Part shown: positions 25,794-36,098 of the stretch, piece after piece
How the letters are laid out: each line of letters begins with the position of its first letter
Numbering within the stretch: the first letter of the stretch is position 1
DNA from: Pseudomonas sp. AN-1
Lineage (GTDB): Bacteria; Pseudomonadota; Gammaproteobacteria; Pseudomonadales; Pseudomonadaceae
Length of the DNA: 64,000 nt
NCBI RefSeq assembly: GCF_034057115.1
Contig: NZ_CP139195.1
Coordinates: 3,038,001-3,102,000, forward strand
Direction: 5' to 3'
Notes under the pieces: generated by a model
What the model saw: only the letters and a program-made list of their open reading frames with translations
Told to the model about the DNA's origin: nothing
Databases searched by the model: none
Made by a program: the position numbers and the translations under genes

Positions 25794-25857
25794 GTAGGGT
25801 GCGCGCGGCGCACCGCGAATCCCGCCGCGCTCACGTGGTGCGCGCGGCGCACCCTAC
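25794..25857. repeat. GTAGGGTGCGC-type inverted repeat, full copy
   Basis: The ends GTAGGGTGCGC and GCGCACCCTAC are inverted, and inner GGCGCACC/GGTGCGC segments add further pairing. It lies between convergent genes. Related copies are at 25900-25938, 51303-51360 and 54440-54503. Confidence 0.8.
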
Positions 25858-25899
25858 AACCAGCGCCTGCTCCACGTGGCACTCGTCGCCGTACCGTCC

Positions 25900-25938
25900 G
25901 TAGGGTGCGCCCTGCGCACCGCGAATCCTGCCGCGCCC
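25900..25938. repeat. GTAGGGTGCGC-type repeat, half copy
   Basis: It has the left end GTAGGGTGCGCCCTGCGCACC followed by GCGAATCCTGCCGCGC, matching the left half of the 25794-25857 copy, with no right half. It sits 12 bp before the stop of the leftward gene. Confidence 0.7.
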
Positions 25939-25950
25939 GCGGAGCGCCGT

Positions 25951-26883
25951 TCAGGTCCAGCCGTAGCGCAGCACATGGAAGAAGATCGGCGCGGCGAAGC
26001 ACACCGAATCCAGGCGGTCGAGCATGCCGCCGTGACCCTCGATCATGTGGCCCCAGTCCTTCACCCCGCGGTCACGCTTGATCGCCGACATCACCAGGCC
26101 GCCGAAGAAGCCGAGCAGGGTGACCACCAGGGCGACCGCCAGCGCCTCCCAGAAGCCGAACGGGGTGATCCAGAACAGCGAGGCACCGACCAGGGTGGCC
26201 AGCGCCACGCCGCCGGCGAAGCCTTCCACGGTCTTCGACGGCGACAGCTGCGGGGCGATCCGGCGCCGGCCGAACAGCTTGCCGCAGACGTACTGCAGCA
26301 CGTCGCTGAGCTGCACCACCAGCACCAGCCAGGCGATCAAAAGCAGGTTGCGCCCTTCGAAGCCGGGGATGTCGAGGGTCAGCAGCGCCGGCACGTGGGA
26401 GATGCAGAACACCGCGATCATCATCCCCCACTGCACCTTGGCGGTGCGCTCGAGGAAGGCGGTGGTATCGCCGCCCAGCGAGGCGAGGATCGGCAGCAGG
26501 AGGAAGACGTAGACCGGGATGAAGATCGCGAACAGCCCGTACCAGTCGTGGGCGATCAGCAGGTACTGCGCCGGCAGCACCAGGTAGAAGGCCGCCGCCA
26601 GCGCCGGGTAGTCGCTGGCGCGGGTCGGCGTGAGGGTGATGAACTCGCGCAGGGCGCAGAAGGAGATGATGGCGAACAGGCCGATCACCGCGCCCTGGCC
26701 GAGCCAGAAGGCCGTGCCGAGCACCGCGACCATCACCCACCAGGCGTTGATCCGCGCGTTGAGGTTGTCGATCACCGGGCTGGCGGCGCCGCGGCTGCGC
26801 CACTTGAGGACGAAGCCGATCAGGGAGGCCAGCGCCAGCAGGGCGCCGATGCCGGCGAACAGGGTCAGGGTGTCGCGGTCCAT
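25951..26883 (-). CDS. Phosphatidate cytidylyltransferase (CdsA / YnbB-like)
   Basis: This 310-residue membrane enzyme with about eight hydrophobic segments converts phosphatidate and CTP to CDP-diacylglycerol. The CdsA signature lies near residues 262-288: SAIKRDRGVKDWGHMIEGHG then GMLDRLD. Conserved SPSKTVEGFAGG precedes it. It is the last gene of a three-gene operon with an acyltransferase (1-bp gap) and a CDP-alcohol phosphotransferase, similar in content to E. coli ynbAB, so it probably serves this pathway rather than being the housekeeping cdsA. Confidence 0.9.
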   Translation of the reverse strand: MDRDTLTLFAGIGALLALASLIGFVLKWRSRGAASPVIDNLNARINAWWVMVAVLGTAFWLGQGAVIGLFAIISFCALREFITLTPTRASDYPALAAAFYLVLPAQYLLIAHDWYGLFAIFIPVYVFLLLPILASLGGDTTAFLERTAKVQWGMMIAVFCISHVPALLTLDIPGFEGRNLLLIAWLVLVVQLSDVLQYVCGKLFGRRRIAPQLSPSKTVEGFAGGVALATLVGASLFWITPFGFWEALAVALVVTLLGFFGGLVMSAIKRDRGVKDWGHMIEGHGGMLDRLDSVCFAAPIFFHVLRYGWT

Positions 26884-26884
26884 G

Positions 26885-27577
26885 TCAGTCGGCCTCCGCA
26901 GCCAGTTCGAGCAGGGCGTCGCGGGCGCGGGCGAGGAAGGCTTCCTTGCTCTCGTCGGCGCCGATGCTCAGCGGCGCGCCGAAGCTCACCGTGCACAGCA
27001 GCGGCAGCGGCAGCACGCGACCCTTGGGCATCACCCGCTTGAGGTTGGCGATCCACACCGGCACCAGCTCGACCTGCGGGCAGGCCCGGCCGAGGCGGTA
27101 CAGGCCGCTCCTGAACGGCAGCAGCTCGTCGGTCAGGTTGCGCGTGCCCTCGGGAAACAGGATCAGCGAGTCGCCGGCGTGCAGGGCGGCGAGCAGCGGC
27201 TCGAGCGGGTTGGCGGCGGAGCTGCGCTCGCGGTCGACCAGCACGCCGTGGAACACCCGGTGGATCAGGAAGCGGCGCACGGCGTCGCGCTGCCAGTAGT
27301 CGGCGCCGGCCACCGGACGGGTGCGCGCGCGCAGCGCTGGCGGCAACGACGACCACAGCAGCACGAAGTCGGCATGGCTGCTGTGGTTGGCGAAATAGAT
27401 GCGCTGGCGCGCCTCGGGCAGGCAGCCGCGCCACAGGCTGCGCGCGCCGGTGAGCAGGCGGGCGAAGCCGATGATCAGACGGGCCAGCAGACGCTGCGCC
27501 GGGCCGCTGGGCGGGCGCGGCGGCGGCGGGGCTGGCGGCAGGTCTTCGCCGCTGGGCGGGATCGGGGTGTCGTTCAT
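26885..27577 (-). CDS. 1-acyl-glycerol-3-phosphate acyltransferase-like (PlsC family)
   Basis: This 230-residue acyltransferase has NHSSHADF (the HX4D catalytic motif, near residue 65) and FPEGTR (near 142). The N-terminal 25 residues are Pro-rich and likely disordered. It should acylate a lysophospholipid at the inner membrane. It starts 31 bp after the CDP-alcohol phosphotransferase gene and ends 1 bp before the CdsA-like start, so the three are co-transcribed. Confidence 0.88.
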   Translation of the reverse strand: MNDTPIPPSGEDLPPAPPPPRPPSGPAQRLLARLIIGFARLLTGARSLWRGCLPEARQRIYFANHSSHADFVLLWSSLPPALRARTRPVAGADYWQRDAVRRFLIHRVFHGVLVDRERSSAANPLEPLLAALHAGDSLILFPEGTRNLTDELLPFRSGLYRLGRACPQVELVPVWIANLKRVMPKGRVLPLPLLCTVSFGAPLSIGADESKEAFLARARDALLELAAEAD

Positions 27578-27608
27578 CGGCGTGCTCCTTGCTGCGACGG
27601 GTCGGCGC

Positions 27609-28232
27609 TCAGGCCGGCGGTGACTGGCGTGCGGCCTCGACGACGCCCTGGCGCACGCGGTTGACCAGGGTCAGCAGCAGCAGGGCGGCGATCAGCAGCA
27701 GCAGGGGGTCGAGCCAGGCCGGCGGCAGCAGGCCGGTGGCCACCCCGGCGCCGAGCACGCCGAAGGCGAAGGCGCGGTCGCTCTTGCCCATCGGCCCGTC
27801 GTAGCGGCGGCTGGCGCCGGCCAGCGGGCCCATCGCCCCGGCGTATTCGGCGAGCAGCGCCAGCAGGGTCACCAGCACCACCCACAGCGGGCTGACGCCG
27901 GGCAGCAGGGCGAACGGCAGGAACAGCGCGCTGTCGGCGATCACGTCGCACAGCTCGTTGAGGTAGGCGCCGAGGTGCGATTGCTGGCCGAACTCGCGGG
28001 CGAGCACACCGTCGATGGCGTTGAGCGCCATGCGCAGCAGCATCCACAGCGGGATCAAGGCGAACAGCCAGACCTGGCTGGCGCAGGCGGCGAGCAGCGC
28101 GCCGAGCGCCACGGAGATCGCCGCGGCGGCGAGGGTCACCTGGTTGGCGGTGACGCCACGCGCGTGCAGGCGCTGCACCGCGGGGCGCAGCAGCGCCTGG
28201 AAGCGCGGCTTGAGCTGGTAGATCGAGGGCAT
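27609..28232 (-). CDS. CDP-alcohol phosphatidyltransferase, YnbA-like
   Basis: This 207-residue membrane protein has the CDP-alcohol phosphotransferase signature read as NAIDGVLAR followed by GAYLNELCD. Two of the usual four metal-binding aspartates are Asn: the first (NAID instead of DxxD) and the third (NELCD instead of DxxxD). As I recall, E. coli YnbA has the same two changes, so they look like a subfamily trait. The alcohol acceptor is unknown. First gene of an operon with PlsC-like and CdsA-like genes. Confidence 0.87.
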   Translation of the reverse strand: MPSIYQLKPRFQALLRPAVQRLHARGVTANQVTLAAAAISVALGALLAACASQVWLFALIPLWMLLRMALNAIDGVLAREFGQQSHLGAYLNELCDVIADSALFLPFALLPGVSPLWVVLVTLLALLAEYAGAMGPLAGASRRYDGPMGKSDRAFAFGVLGAGVATGLLPPAWLDPLLLLIAALLLLTLVNRVRQGVVEAARQSPPA

Positions 28233-28327
28233 GGCGGGGTCCGTTGCCGGAGGCGTCCTTGGGATGGAGCCACGATAGCCGGCCTGCCGGGGCGGCGTCC
28301 ACGAACTGCGTCAGCCCGCGGGTCGAC

Positions 28328-29209
28328 TCAGATCACCAGTACGTCGCTGCGCGCCTGGGTGAGGATGTGGCGGGTCACGCTGCCGAGCAGCAGTTCCTCG
28401 AGAACGCCCTGGCCACGCTTGCCGATGACGATCAGCTCGCTGCCGTGCAGCTGCTGCTGGTCGAGGATGTGCACGCTGGCGTCGCCGTGCAGTACCAGGG
28501 GCTGCACGGCGTCGGCCGGCAGGCCGCTGGCGGCGACCAGCTCGGCCATGCGCGCCTCGGCCTCGCGCCGGGCGCTGGCCGTCAGCGCGGCCAGCTCCGC
28601 CTCGCCGACCCCGGCGTGGCGCAGGCGGCCCTCGAAGGGCACCTCGAAGGCGTGCAGCAGGAGCAGCTCGGCCTGCGGCGCCAGCGCGCGGGCCATGGCG
28701 ATGGCCTGGCGCGAGCGTGCCGAGAAGTCCACCGGCAGCAGCACCCGCCGGTAGGCGTGCGCGGCCGCGCGGCGCACCACCAGCAGCGGGCGGCCGGTCT
28801 TGCGCAGCACGCGCTCAGTGGTCGAGCCGAGCAGCAGATCGTGCACCAGGCTGGCGCCGCGCGCGCCGAGCACCAGCAGATCGGCGTCGAGGGCATCGGC
28901 CTCGCAGGCGATCTCGGCGGCCACCGCGCCGCTGCCCAGGTGCAGCTCGGCGTCCACGCCGCAGCGCTCGTGCAGCGCGGCGCCGAGCTCGCGCAGCTCC
29001 TCGCGGGCCTCGTCGAGCAGGCGCTGCTGCAGGTCGCCGGGAGCGGCGCCGAACAGCTGGCGCAGGGTGTCCAGTGCGCCGCTGCTGACCACGTGCTGCA
29101 GCACCAGGCGGGCGCCGCCGTCGGCGGCGAGCCGGGCCGCGCGCTCGGCGGCCTGGCGCGCCGGGGCGGAAAGGTCGGTGGGCGCGAGCAGGGTATGCAG
29201 ACGGATCAT
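28328..29209 (-). CDS. Tandem universal stress protein (two UspA domains)
   Basis: This 293-residue protein has two UspA domains, about 1-145 and 155-293. Both carry the ATP-binding pattern G-x2-G-x9-G-S: GARGASLVHDLLLGS in the first and GKRGQGVLEELLLGS in the second. Such proteins bind ATP and accumulate in stress or anaerobic conditions. No cofactor partner is adjacent. It starts 8 bp after AAGGAGAA, so ATG 29209 is well supported. Confidence 0.92.
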   Translation of the reverse strand: MIRLHTLLAPTDLSAPARQAAERAARLAADGGARLVLQHVVSSGALDTLRQLFGAAPGDLQQRLLDEAREELRELGAALHERCGVDAELHLGSGAVAAEIACEADALDADLLVLGARGASLVHDLLLGSTTERVLRKTGRPLLVVRRAAAHAYRRVLLPVDFSARSRQAIAMARALAPQAELLLLHAFEVPFEGRLRHAGVGEAELAALTASARREAEARMAELVAASGLPADAVQPLVLHGDASVHILDQQQLHGSELIVIGKRGQGVLEELLLGSVTRHILTQARSDVLVI

Positions 29210-29355
29210 GGGCGTTCTCCTTGTTGCCGGCGATCTCGGCCGTGGCGGACGGCCACCTGCCGCGACCATAGCACGGATGCCGCGCCGCCCGGTGCGCAAG
29301 GAGGGGGAGGGGAAATGGCCGTGCCTCGCGCCCGGGAGGCACGGCCTGCAGCGCG

Positions 29356-30786
29356 TCAGGCGGCGGCGATCACGTCGCCGTGGTTCTCCGGCTCGATCAG
29401 CGCGCGGTGCAGCGCGGCGATGGCGGCGGCGTAGTCTTCCTCGTTGACCACGCACTGCATCTCCACCTGGCGGATCGACTGGTGCAGCGCCTGGATGCTG
29501 ATGCCGGCCTCGGCCAGCGCGCTGGCGGTGCGGGCGAGGATGCCCTTGACCTTGAGGTTGGAGCCGATCGCCGAGACGATGGCGACGTTGTGCACGGTCA
29601 CCTCGGCGGCCGGGTAGCGCTCCTCGACCAGCTTGGCGGCGCGGTTGATCAGCTTGCGCGAGCCGGTGACGTAGTAGGTGATGCTGTTGGCGTCGGAGTC
29701 CTTGTTGACCACGTACAGCTTGAGCTGCTTGAGCAGCTTGCTGACCTCGATGTCGTGGTCGGGGTCGCCGAGCATCTCCTGGTCGAACACCTCGAGGCCG
29801 AACACGTCCTTGCGCCCGGCGATGATCTCCACGCAGGGCCGTGCGCTGCAGTAGTCCTGGCTGATCAGGGTGCCGGCGTGCTCGGGCTCGAAGGCGTTCT
29901 TGATGCGCAGCTGGATGCCGGCGCGGCGCAGGGTGCGCGCGGCGCGCGGGTGGATCGCCTCCATGCCGAGGTTGGACAGCTGGTCGGCGACGTCGTAGTT
30001 GGTGCGGCCGATGGTCACCACCTTGTCGACGCCGACCAGGTTGGGGTCGGCGCTGCTGAGGTGGAATTCCTTGTGGATGATCGCCTCACGGGCGCCGGTG
30101 GCGGCGGCGATCTGGGCGAAGGTGATCTCGCTGTAGCCGCGGTCGAAGGTGTTCATCAGGCCTTCGGCGCAGTGCGCGTAGCCGGTGGCGATGACCAGCT
30201 CGCGGGACAGGTCGATGCCGGCGAAGCTGGCGCGGATCATCTCCTCGAACGGCAGCGGGGTTTCCATCTGCCAGCCGCTGAGGTCGACCAGGCGCGCGTT
30301 GACGTCGCGCTGGCGCAGCGCCAGCACGCTGTTGAAGGCGCTGTGCGCCTCGCCGAGCGAGGCGAGCATCTCGCGCACCTTCATCAGGTTCTCGGTGAGC
30401 TGGAAGTGGCCGTAGCTGCAAAGCTTCTGCAGGCTGTCCATGCAGTCCCGGGCGTCGTCGATGCGCGAGCCGATGAAGGCGTCGGCGGCGGCCTGCTCCG
30501 GCGTGCCGGCGAACAGCTCGGCGTTCTTGGCCAGCATGCGCGCGCGCACGTCTTCCAGGGCCTCGCGCCAGGCGCCCTCGTTGTGGGCATCGGCGAAGCG
30601 CTGGTAGACGCCCGGCTCGCCGGTCTTCTTGTGTTCGAGCAGCAGGTTGGTCATGCCGCTGTAGGCCGAGACGACGAAGATGCGCTGGTACAGCTCAGCG
30701 CCCTGTCGCGGGCCGATGAAGATGTTGTCGAGGAGTTCCTCGAAGCGGCTCATGGAGGTGCCGCCGATCTTTTCTACGGTATGCAT
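29356..30786 (-). CDS. ask: Ectoine-cluster aspartokinase
   Basis: This 476-residue aspartokinase of the Ask_Ect group phosphorylates aspartate to supply aspartate semialdehyde for ectoine. It starts VEKIGGTSMSRF (kinase loop), has VVSAYSGMTNLLLEHKK, and ends with two ACT domains (about 330-476). Ask_Ect enzymes are known to be less feedback-inhibited than housekeeping LysC. It is the last gene after ectABCD, 91 bp downstream of ectD, with a GC hairpin (30846-30862) in the gap. Confidence 0.93.
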   Translation of the reverse strand: MHTVEKIGGTSMSRFEELLDNIFIGPRQGAELYQRIFVVSAYSGMTNLLLEHKKTGEPGVYQRFADAHNEGAWREALEDVRARMLAKNAELFAGTPEQAAADAFIGSRIDDARDCMDSLQKLCSYGHFQLTENLMKVREMLASLGEAHSAFNSVLALRQRDVNARLVDLSGWQMETPLPFEEMIRASFAGIDLSRELVIATGYAHCAEGLMNTFDRGYSEITFAQIAAATGAREAIIHKEFHLSSADPNLVGVDKVVTIGRTNYDVADQLSNLGMEAIHPRAARTLRRAGIQLRIKNAFEPEHAGTLISQDYCSARPCVEIIAGRKDVFGLEVFDQEMLGDPDHDIEVSKLLKQLKLYVVNKDSDANSITYYVTGSRKLINRAAKLVEERYPAAEVTVHNVAIVSAIGSNLKVKGILARTASALAEAGISIQALHQSIRQVEMQCVVNEEDYAAAIAALHRALIEPENHGDVIAAA

Positions 30787-30845
30787 CGTGGTTTCAGCGT
30801 CAGTCGTCGATGGGAGGCGGGCCGGCCGCTGCCGCCGCCGGCGGC

Positions 30846-30862
30846 CCCGCGCAGAGCGCGGG
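30846..30862 (-). terminator. GC hairpin in the ectD-ask gap
   Basis: CCCGCGC and GCGCGGG pair around AGA. It lies 16 bp after the ectD stop and could attenuate read-through from ectABCD into ask. There is no T-tract. Confidence 0.35.
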
Positions 30863-30877
30863 ACCGTCGCCGGAACG

Positions 30878-31795
30878 TCAGAGGTACTGCTGCGGCTGGA
30901 TGTCCAGCGCGCGGAAGTCCCGACGCTCGGCCACGAAGGCCGGGCGCGGAGCCTGCTCGCAGAAGGGTGCCTGTACGGCGTTGCTGACGCGATTGTAGAC
31001 GTAGAACAGGTTGCTGCGCGCGTCCGGTGTGATGTTGCCGTTGGAGCCGTGCATGATGTTGCAGTCGAACAGCACCACGCTGCCGGCCGGTGCGGTCGCC
31101 GTGGCGATGCCGTGGCGCGCGGCCAGCTCGCTGAGGCTGGCCTGGTCGGGCACCCCGACCTCCTGGCGGCGCAGCGACTGTGCGTAGTGGTTCTCCGGGG
31201 TCGCACCGACGCAATGGATGTAGTGGCGGTGCGAACCGGGCATCAGCAGCAGCGGGCCGTTGTAGCTGTGGTTGTCGGTGAGCAGTACCGAACAGCTCAG
31301 CGCCTGCATGCGCGGCATGCCGTCCTCGACGTGCCAGGTCTCGAAGTCCGAGTGCCAGTAGAACTCCTTGCCGTCGAAGCCCGGCTTGAAGTTCAGCCGC
31401 GACTGGTGCACGTAGATGTCGCCGCCGAGGATGAAGCGGGCGATGCCGGCGATCCGCTGGTCGCGGGCCACCCGGGCGAACAGCGGGTTGTCGCGGTGGA
31501 TCTCGAACACCGAGCGTACCGCGCCGCTGTCCGGCTCCTGGATGGCCTTGCCCGAGGCGGTCACCGCCGGGTCGCTCAGCATGCGCTGCAGCTCGCGACG
31601 CAGCAGCGCCACTTCCTCGGCGCTGAACACGTTCGGCAGCACCAGATAGCCGTCGCGCTCGAAGCGCTCGATCAGCTCGGCGGCGATCGGCGCATTCTCC
31701 AGGTCGGTGCGATGCACCACCGGGTCGAGACGCTCCTGCCAGCGCGGCTCGCTGGCCTGGCGCGAGGGGTAAAGGTCGGTTTGCACGTTGGTCAC
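30878..31795 (-). CDS. ectD: Ectoine hydroxylase
   Basis: This 305-residue non-haem Fe(II)/2-oxoglutarate dioxygenase converts ectoine to 5-hydroxyectoine. The EctD signature region FYWHSDFETWHVEDGMPRM holds the HxD iron ligands, and a later MHGSNGN supplies the distal His. GTG 31795 is chosen because GAGGAGGAAA lies just before it. It starts 28 bp after ectC, in an ectABCD-ask operon. Confidence 0.95.
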   Translation of the reverse strand: MTNVQTDLYPSRQASEPRWQERLDPVVHRTDLENAPIAAELIERFERDGYLVLPNVFSAEEVALLRRELQRMLSDPAVTASGKAIQEPDSGAVRSVFEIHRDNPLFARVARDQRIAGIARFILGGDIYVHQSRLNFKPGFDGKEFYWHSDFETWHVEDGMPRMQALSCSVLLTDNHSYNGPLLLMPGSHRHYIHCVGATPENHYAQSLRRQEVGVPDQASLSELAARHGIATATAPAGSVVLFDCNIMHGSNGNITPDARSNLFYVYNRVSNAVQAPFCEQAPRPAFVAERRDFRALDIQPQQYL

Positions 31796-31823
31796 GCGGC
31801 TTTCCTCCTCGGTTGACGGGTGG

Positions 31824-32219
31824 TCAGGCGACGGCGTCGGCTTCCAGCGGATAGACGCCGTTCTCGTCGTGGACTTCCTTGCCGTTGAGCGGCGGATTGA
31901 ACACGCAGGCCATCTTCATCTCGCTGAAACCGCGCAGCAGGTGCTCGTCGTGCTGGTCGAGGATGTACAGGGTGCCGGGCCTGATCGGGTAGACCTTGCC
32001 GTCGGCGATGGTCTCGATCTCGCCCTCGCCGCTGATGCAGTACACCGACTCCAGGTGGTTCTGGTAGTGGATGTGCGTCTCGCTGTTGGCGTAGATGGTG
32101 GTGATGTGGAACGAGAAGCCCATGTTGTCGTCCTTGAGCAGCATGCGGGTGCTGTCCCAGGTGTCGGTGACGATCTTGCGGCCGGACTGCTCGCATTCGG
32201 CCAGGGTGCGTACGATCAT
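31824..32219 (-). CDS. ectC: L-ectoine synthase
   Basis: This 131-residue cupin-fold lyase cyclises N-gamma-acetyl-diaminobutyrate to ectoine. It opens [16 protein letters not shown] as in known EctC and contains [20 protein letters not shown], with metal-binding Glu, Tyr and His. Length is typical. It lies 11 bp after ectB. Confidence 0.96.
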   Translation of the reverse strand: MIVRTLAECEQSGRKIVTDTWDSTRMLLKDDNMGFSFHITTIYANSETHIHYQNHLESVYCISGEGEIETIADGKVYPIRPGTLYILDQHDEHLLRGFSEMKMACVFNPPLNGKEVHDENGVYPLEADAVA

Positions 32220-32230
32220 GCGGATTCTCC

Positions 32231-33508
32231 TCAGGAGGCTCGGGTGGCGGTCTGGGTGGACAGGGCGGCAGCGAAGGCACCGTCGAGGATGTCCATGGCG
32301 CGGTCGATCTGCGCCTCCTCGATGATCAGCGGGCACAGGCACTTGACCACTTCGCCGTGGGCGCCGCTGGTCTCGATCACCAGGCCGCTGGCGAAGGCGT
32401 GGCGGCACACCGCCGCGGCGGTATCGCCGTCCGGGCAGGCGATGCCGAGCATCATCCCGCGGCCCTTGAGCTGCAGGGAGGCAGGACCGTGACGGCGGAC
32501 GATGCGCTGCAGGCGCTCGGCGATGCGCTGGCCCTTGGCGCGCACGCTGGCGGCGAAGGCGTCGTCCTGCCAGAACTGCTCGAGCGCCGCGGTGGCAGTG
32601 ACGAAGGCGTGGTTGTTGCCGCGGAAGGTGCCGTTGTGCTCGCCCGGCTGCCACTGGTCGAGTTCCCTGCGCAGCAGCAGCATGGCGAACGGCAGGCCGT
32701 AGCCGGACAGCGACTTGGACAGGGTGATCAGGTCCGGGCGGATGCCCATCTGCTCGAAGCTGAAGAAGCTGCCGGTGCGCCCGCAGCCGGCCTGGATGTC
32801 GTCGACGATCAGCAGCATGCCGTGCTTGCGGCACAGCCGCTCGAGACGGCGCAGCCACTCGGCCGAGGCGACGTTGAGGCCGCCCTCGCCCTGCACCGTC
32901 TCGACGATGGCCGCGGCCGGCTTGTCGACGCCGCTGCTCGGGTCGTCGAGCAGCTTGTCGATCATCGCGATGGTGTTGACCTGCTCGCCGAAGTAGTTGG
33001 CGTAGGGCATGCGGCTGACGTCGCCCAGCGCGGTGCCGGCGCCGCCGCGGTGGTGCTGGTTGCCGGTGGCGGCCAGGGCGCCCAGGGTGCAGCCGTGGAA
33101 GCCGTTGGTGAAGCTGAGGATGCCGCTGCGCCCGGTGACCTTGCGCGCCAGCTTGAGCGCCGCCTCGACGGCGTTGGTGCCGGTCGGCCCGGTGAACTGC
33201 ATCAGGTAGCCGGACATGCCGCGCGGCGCGAGGATCAGCCGGTGGAAGGTCTCGAGGAAGCGCTCCTTGGCCGCCGAGTGCATGTCCAGGCCGTGGGTGA
33301 GGCCGTCGTTCTCGATGTAGTCGAGCAGCGCCTGCTTGAGCAGCGGATGGTTGTGCCCGTAGTTGAGGGTGCCGGCGCCGGCGAGGAAGTCCAGGTAGCG
33401 GGTGCCGTCGCGGGCGATCAGCTCCGCGCCGCGGGCCTGCTGGAACACCACCGGGAACGAGCGGCAGTAGCTGCGGACGGTCGATTCGTGCTGTTCGAAG
33501 GCGTTCAT
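32231..33508 (-). CDS. ectB: Diaminobutyrate--2-oxoglutarate transaminase
   Basis: This 425-residue class III PLP aminotransferase makes L-2,4-diaminobutyrate from aspartate semialdehyde, the first committed step to ectoine. Visible marks are [38 protein letters not shown], the PLP-binding [14 protein letters not shown] and the active-site lysine in LSKSLSGYG. It overlaps ectA by 4 bp. Confidence 0.96.
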   Translation of the reverse strand: MNAFEQHESTVRSYCRSFPVVFQQARGAELIARDGTRYLDFLAGAGTLNYGHNHPLLKQALLDYIENDGLTHGLDMHSAAKERFLETFHRLILAPRGMSGYLMQFTGPTGTNAVEAALKLARKVTGRSGILSFTNGFHGCTLGALAATGNQHHRGGAGTALGDVSRMPYANYFGEQVNTIAMIDKLLDDPSSGVDKPAAAIVETVQGEGGLNVASAEWLRRLERLCRKHGMLLIVDDIQAGCGRTGSFFSFEQMGIRPDLITLSKSLSGYGLPFAMLLLRRELDQWQPGEHNGTFRGNNHAFVTATAALEQFWQDDAFAASVRAKGQRIAERLQRIVRRHGPASLQLKGRGMMLGIACPDGDTAAAVCRHAFASGLVIETSGAHGEVVKCLCPLIIEEAQIDRAMDILDGAFAAALSTQTATRAS

Positions 33509-34038
33509 GCGATCTCCTTGAGTTGTTCTTCGAGTGCGGGGGCGGCAAACGGGCCGGCACGGTAGAGCACTTCATCCGCGTGCCTGCCGGCGAAATGCAC
33601 GGCCCGGGAGAACAGGGTGCGGGTCTCGAACTCGGCGCCGAGACTGGCGAAGGCGCGGCGGAACAGCGCCTGCGAGGCGGCGTTGTCCGGCGAGATGGTG
33701 GTTTCCAGGTAGCGCACGCCGCGTTCGGCGGCGACCCGCGCGGTCAGCGCCAGCAGCATGCGCAGGGCCAGTCCCTGGCCGCGCAGCGAGCTGTCCACCG
33801 CCACCTGCCAGACGAACAGGGTGTCCGGGCGGGCCGGCGGACAGTAGCCGGAGATGAAGCCGACCAGGCGACCCTGGAGGTCTTCGGCGGCGATGGCGGT
33901 ATCGGCGAAATCGGCACACTGCAGCAGATTGCAATATACCGAGTTGGTATCCAGCGGCGGACAACTGGCCACCAGCTGATTGAGGCTGTATCCGTCGCCG
34001 TCGGTTGGACGACGGAGCCTGACGGGGATACTTGGCAA
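33505..34038 (-). CDS. ectA: Diaminobutyrate acetyltransferase
   Basis: This 177-residue GNAT protein acetylates diaminobutyrate with acetyl-CoA. The start is TTG 34038, behind AAGGA, giving [20 protein letters not shown] at the N-terminus as in known EctA. The CoA-binding region reads [17 protein letters not shown]. It is first in the ectABCD-ask operon. The likely control region upstream contains a 10-bp palindrome (34208-34234). Confidence 0.95.
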   Translation of the reverse strand: MPSIPVRLRRPTDGDGYSLNQLVASCPPLDTNSVYCNLLQCADFADTAIAAEDLQGRLVGFISGYCPPARPDTLFVWQVAVDSSLRGQGLALRMLLALTARVAAERGVRYLETTISPDNAASQALFRRAFASLGAEFETRTLFSRAVHFAGRHADEVLYRAGPFAAPALEEQLKEIA

Positions 34039-34207
34039 AACGGGATCCTTGATGGTTGTTGTCGGAGTCCTTATTCACCCAAACACAGGAAGTTGGTCGG
34101 TGCAACCGGCAATTCCCGCCGGCCGGCACCAACGGCGGCATCCGCAGCCGTCCGCGGCGGCGCCTTCGGGCGTCGCTCGGGAACGTCGGGATAAAAAAGT
34201 AAGCTAT

Positions 34208-34234
34208 TGATTCAAAATGATTTTTTTTGAATCA
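34208..34234. promoter_or_regulatory. Palindrome upstream of ectA
   Basis: TGATTCAAAA and TTTTGAATCA are perfect 10-bp inverted repeats separated by TGATTTT, about 170 bp upstream of the ectA start. It is AT-rich in a GC-rich setting. It may be an operator for an osmoregulator; it does not match the EctR1 box I remember. Confidence 0.45.
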
Positions 34235-34375
34235 CGGCACCCCGGATCGCCACCCGGAGAGGCGCCGCGAAGCCGTTGAAATATCTTGTTACCAATCCGC
34301 CGACAGGCACGGCAGATCCGCCGCCGACAACCGCGACATATATCGGACGCACTCGACGAAGTTTCCGAAAATCCT

Positions 34376-34439
34376 CGGCGGATATATCTGGCGAAAAATC
34401 CGCCCGCTCCGAAATGATTCGACGGATATATTCAGGCGG
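34376..34439. repeat. Direct repeats with a GGATATAT core
   Basis: GGCGGATATATCTGGCG (34377-34393) and GACGGATATATTCAGGCG (34421-34438) are imperfect copies 44 bp apart start to start. A weaker CGACATATATCGGACG lies at 34334-34349. They sit between zwf and the ectoine promoter. Confidence 0.5.
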
Positions 34440-34529
34440 ATTACGGAAGTTGCACTGAGGTGAAGGATAGATGAATTGCGCAACATGCCCGCGGCAGGGC
34501 TCGAGCGCCTCTGCCGCAGTACTTTCCGC

Positions 34530-35993
<1,464 letters not shown>

Positions 35994-36036
35994 GGGGAAT
36001 TCTCCGATGCGGTTTGCCTGGGCGCTGGCGCAGTTC

Positions 36037-36053
36037 TTGTAGTATAACTACAA
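36037..36053. promoter_or_regulatory. HexR-type operator between zwf and its regulator
   Basis: TTGTAGTATAACTACAA is a perfect palindrome (7-3-7) that contains the HexR consensus shape TGTARTWWWAYTACA. It lies 44 bp before the zwf start and 46 bp before the regulator start, so it could control both. Confidence 0.75.
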
Positions 36054-36098
36054 GGTCACTACCTCCGGCTTTGGCCGATCATAACCCGAGTCCGCCCC

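Larger units (their letters stand above)
34039..34529. other. 490-bp region upstream of the ectoine operon
   Basis: It separates ectA from the 3' end of zwf; both genes read left. No gene was found. It contains a perfect 10-bp palindrome (34208-34234) and AT-rich direct repeats (34376-34439). It should hold the osmoregulated ectA promoter, but I cannot place the -35/-10 with confidence. Confidence 0.6.

Noticed and set aside
34227-34463. Short open frames in the ect-zwf gap
   Set aside because: No ribosome-binding site or domain, and they run through the palindrome and AT repeats that look regulatory.
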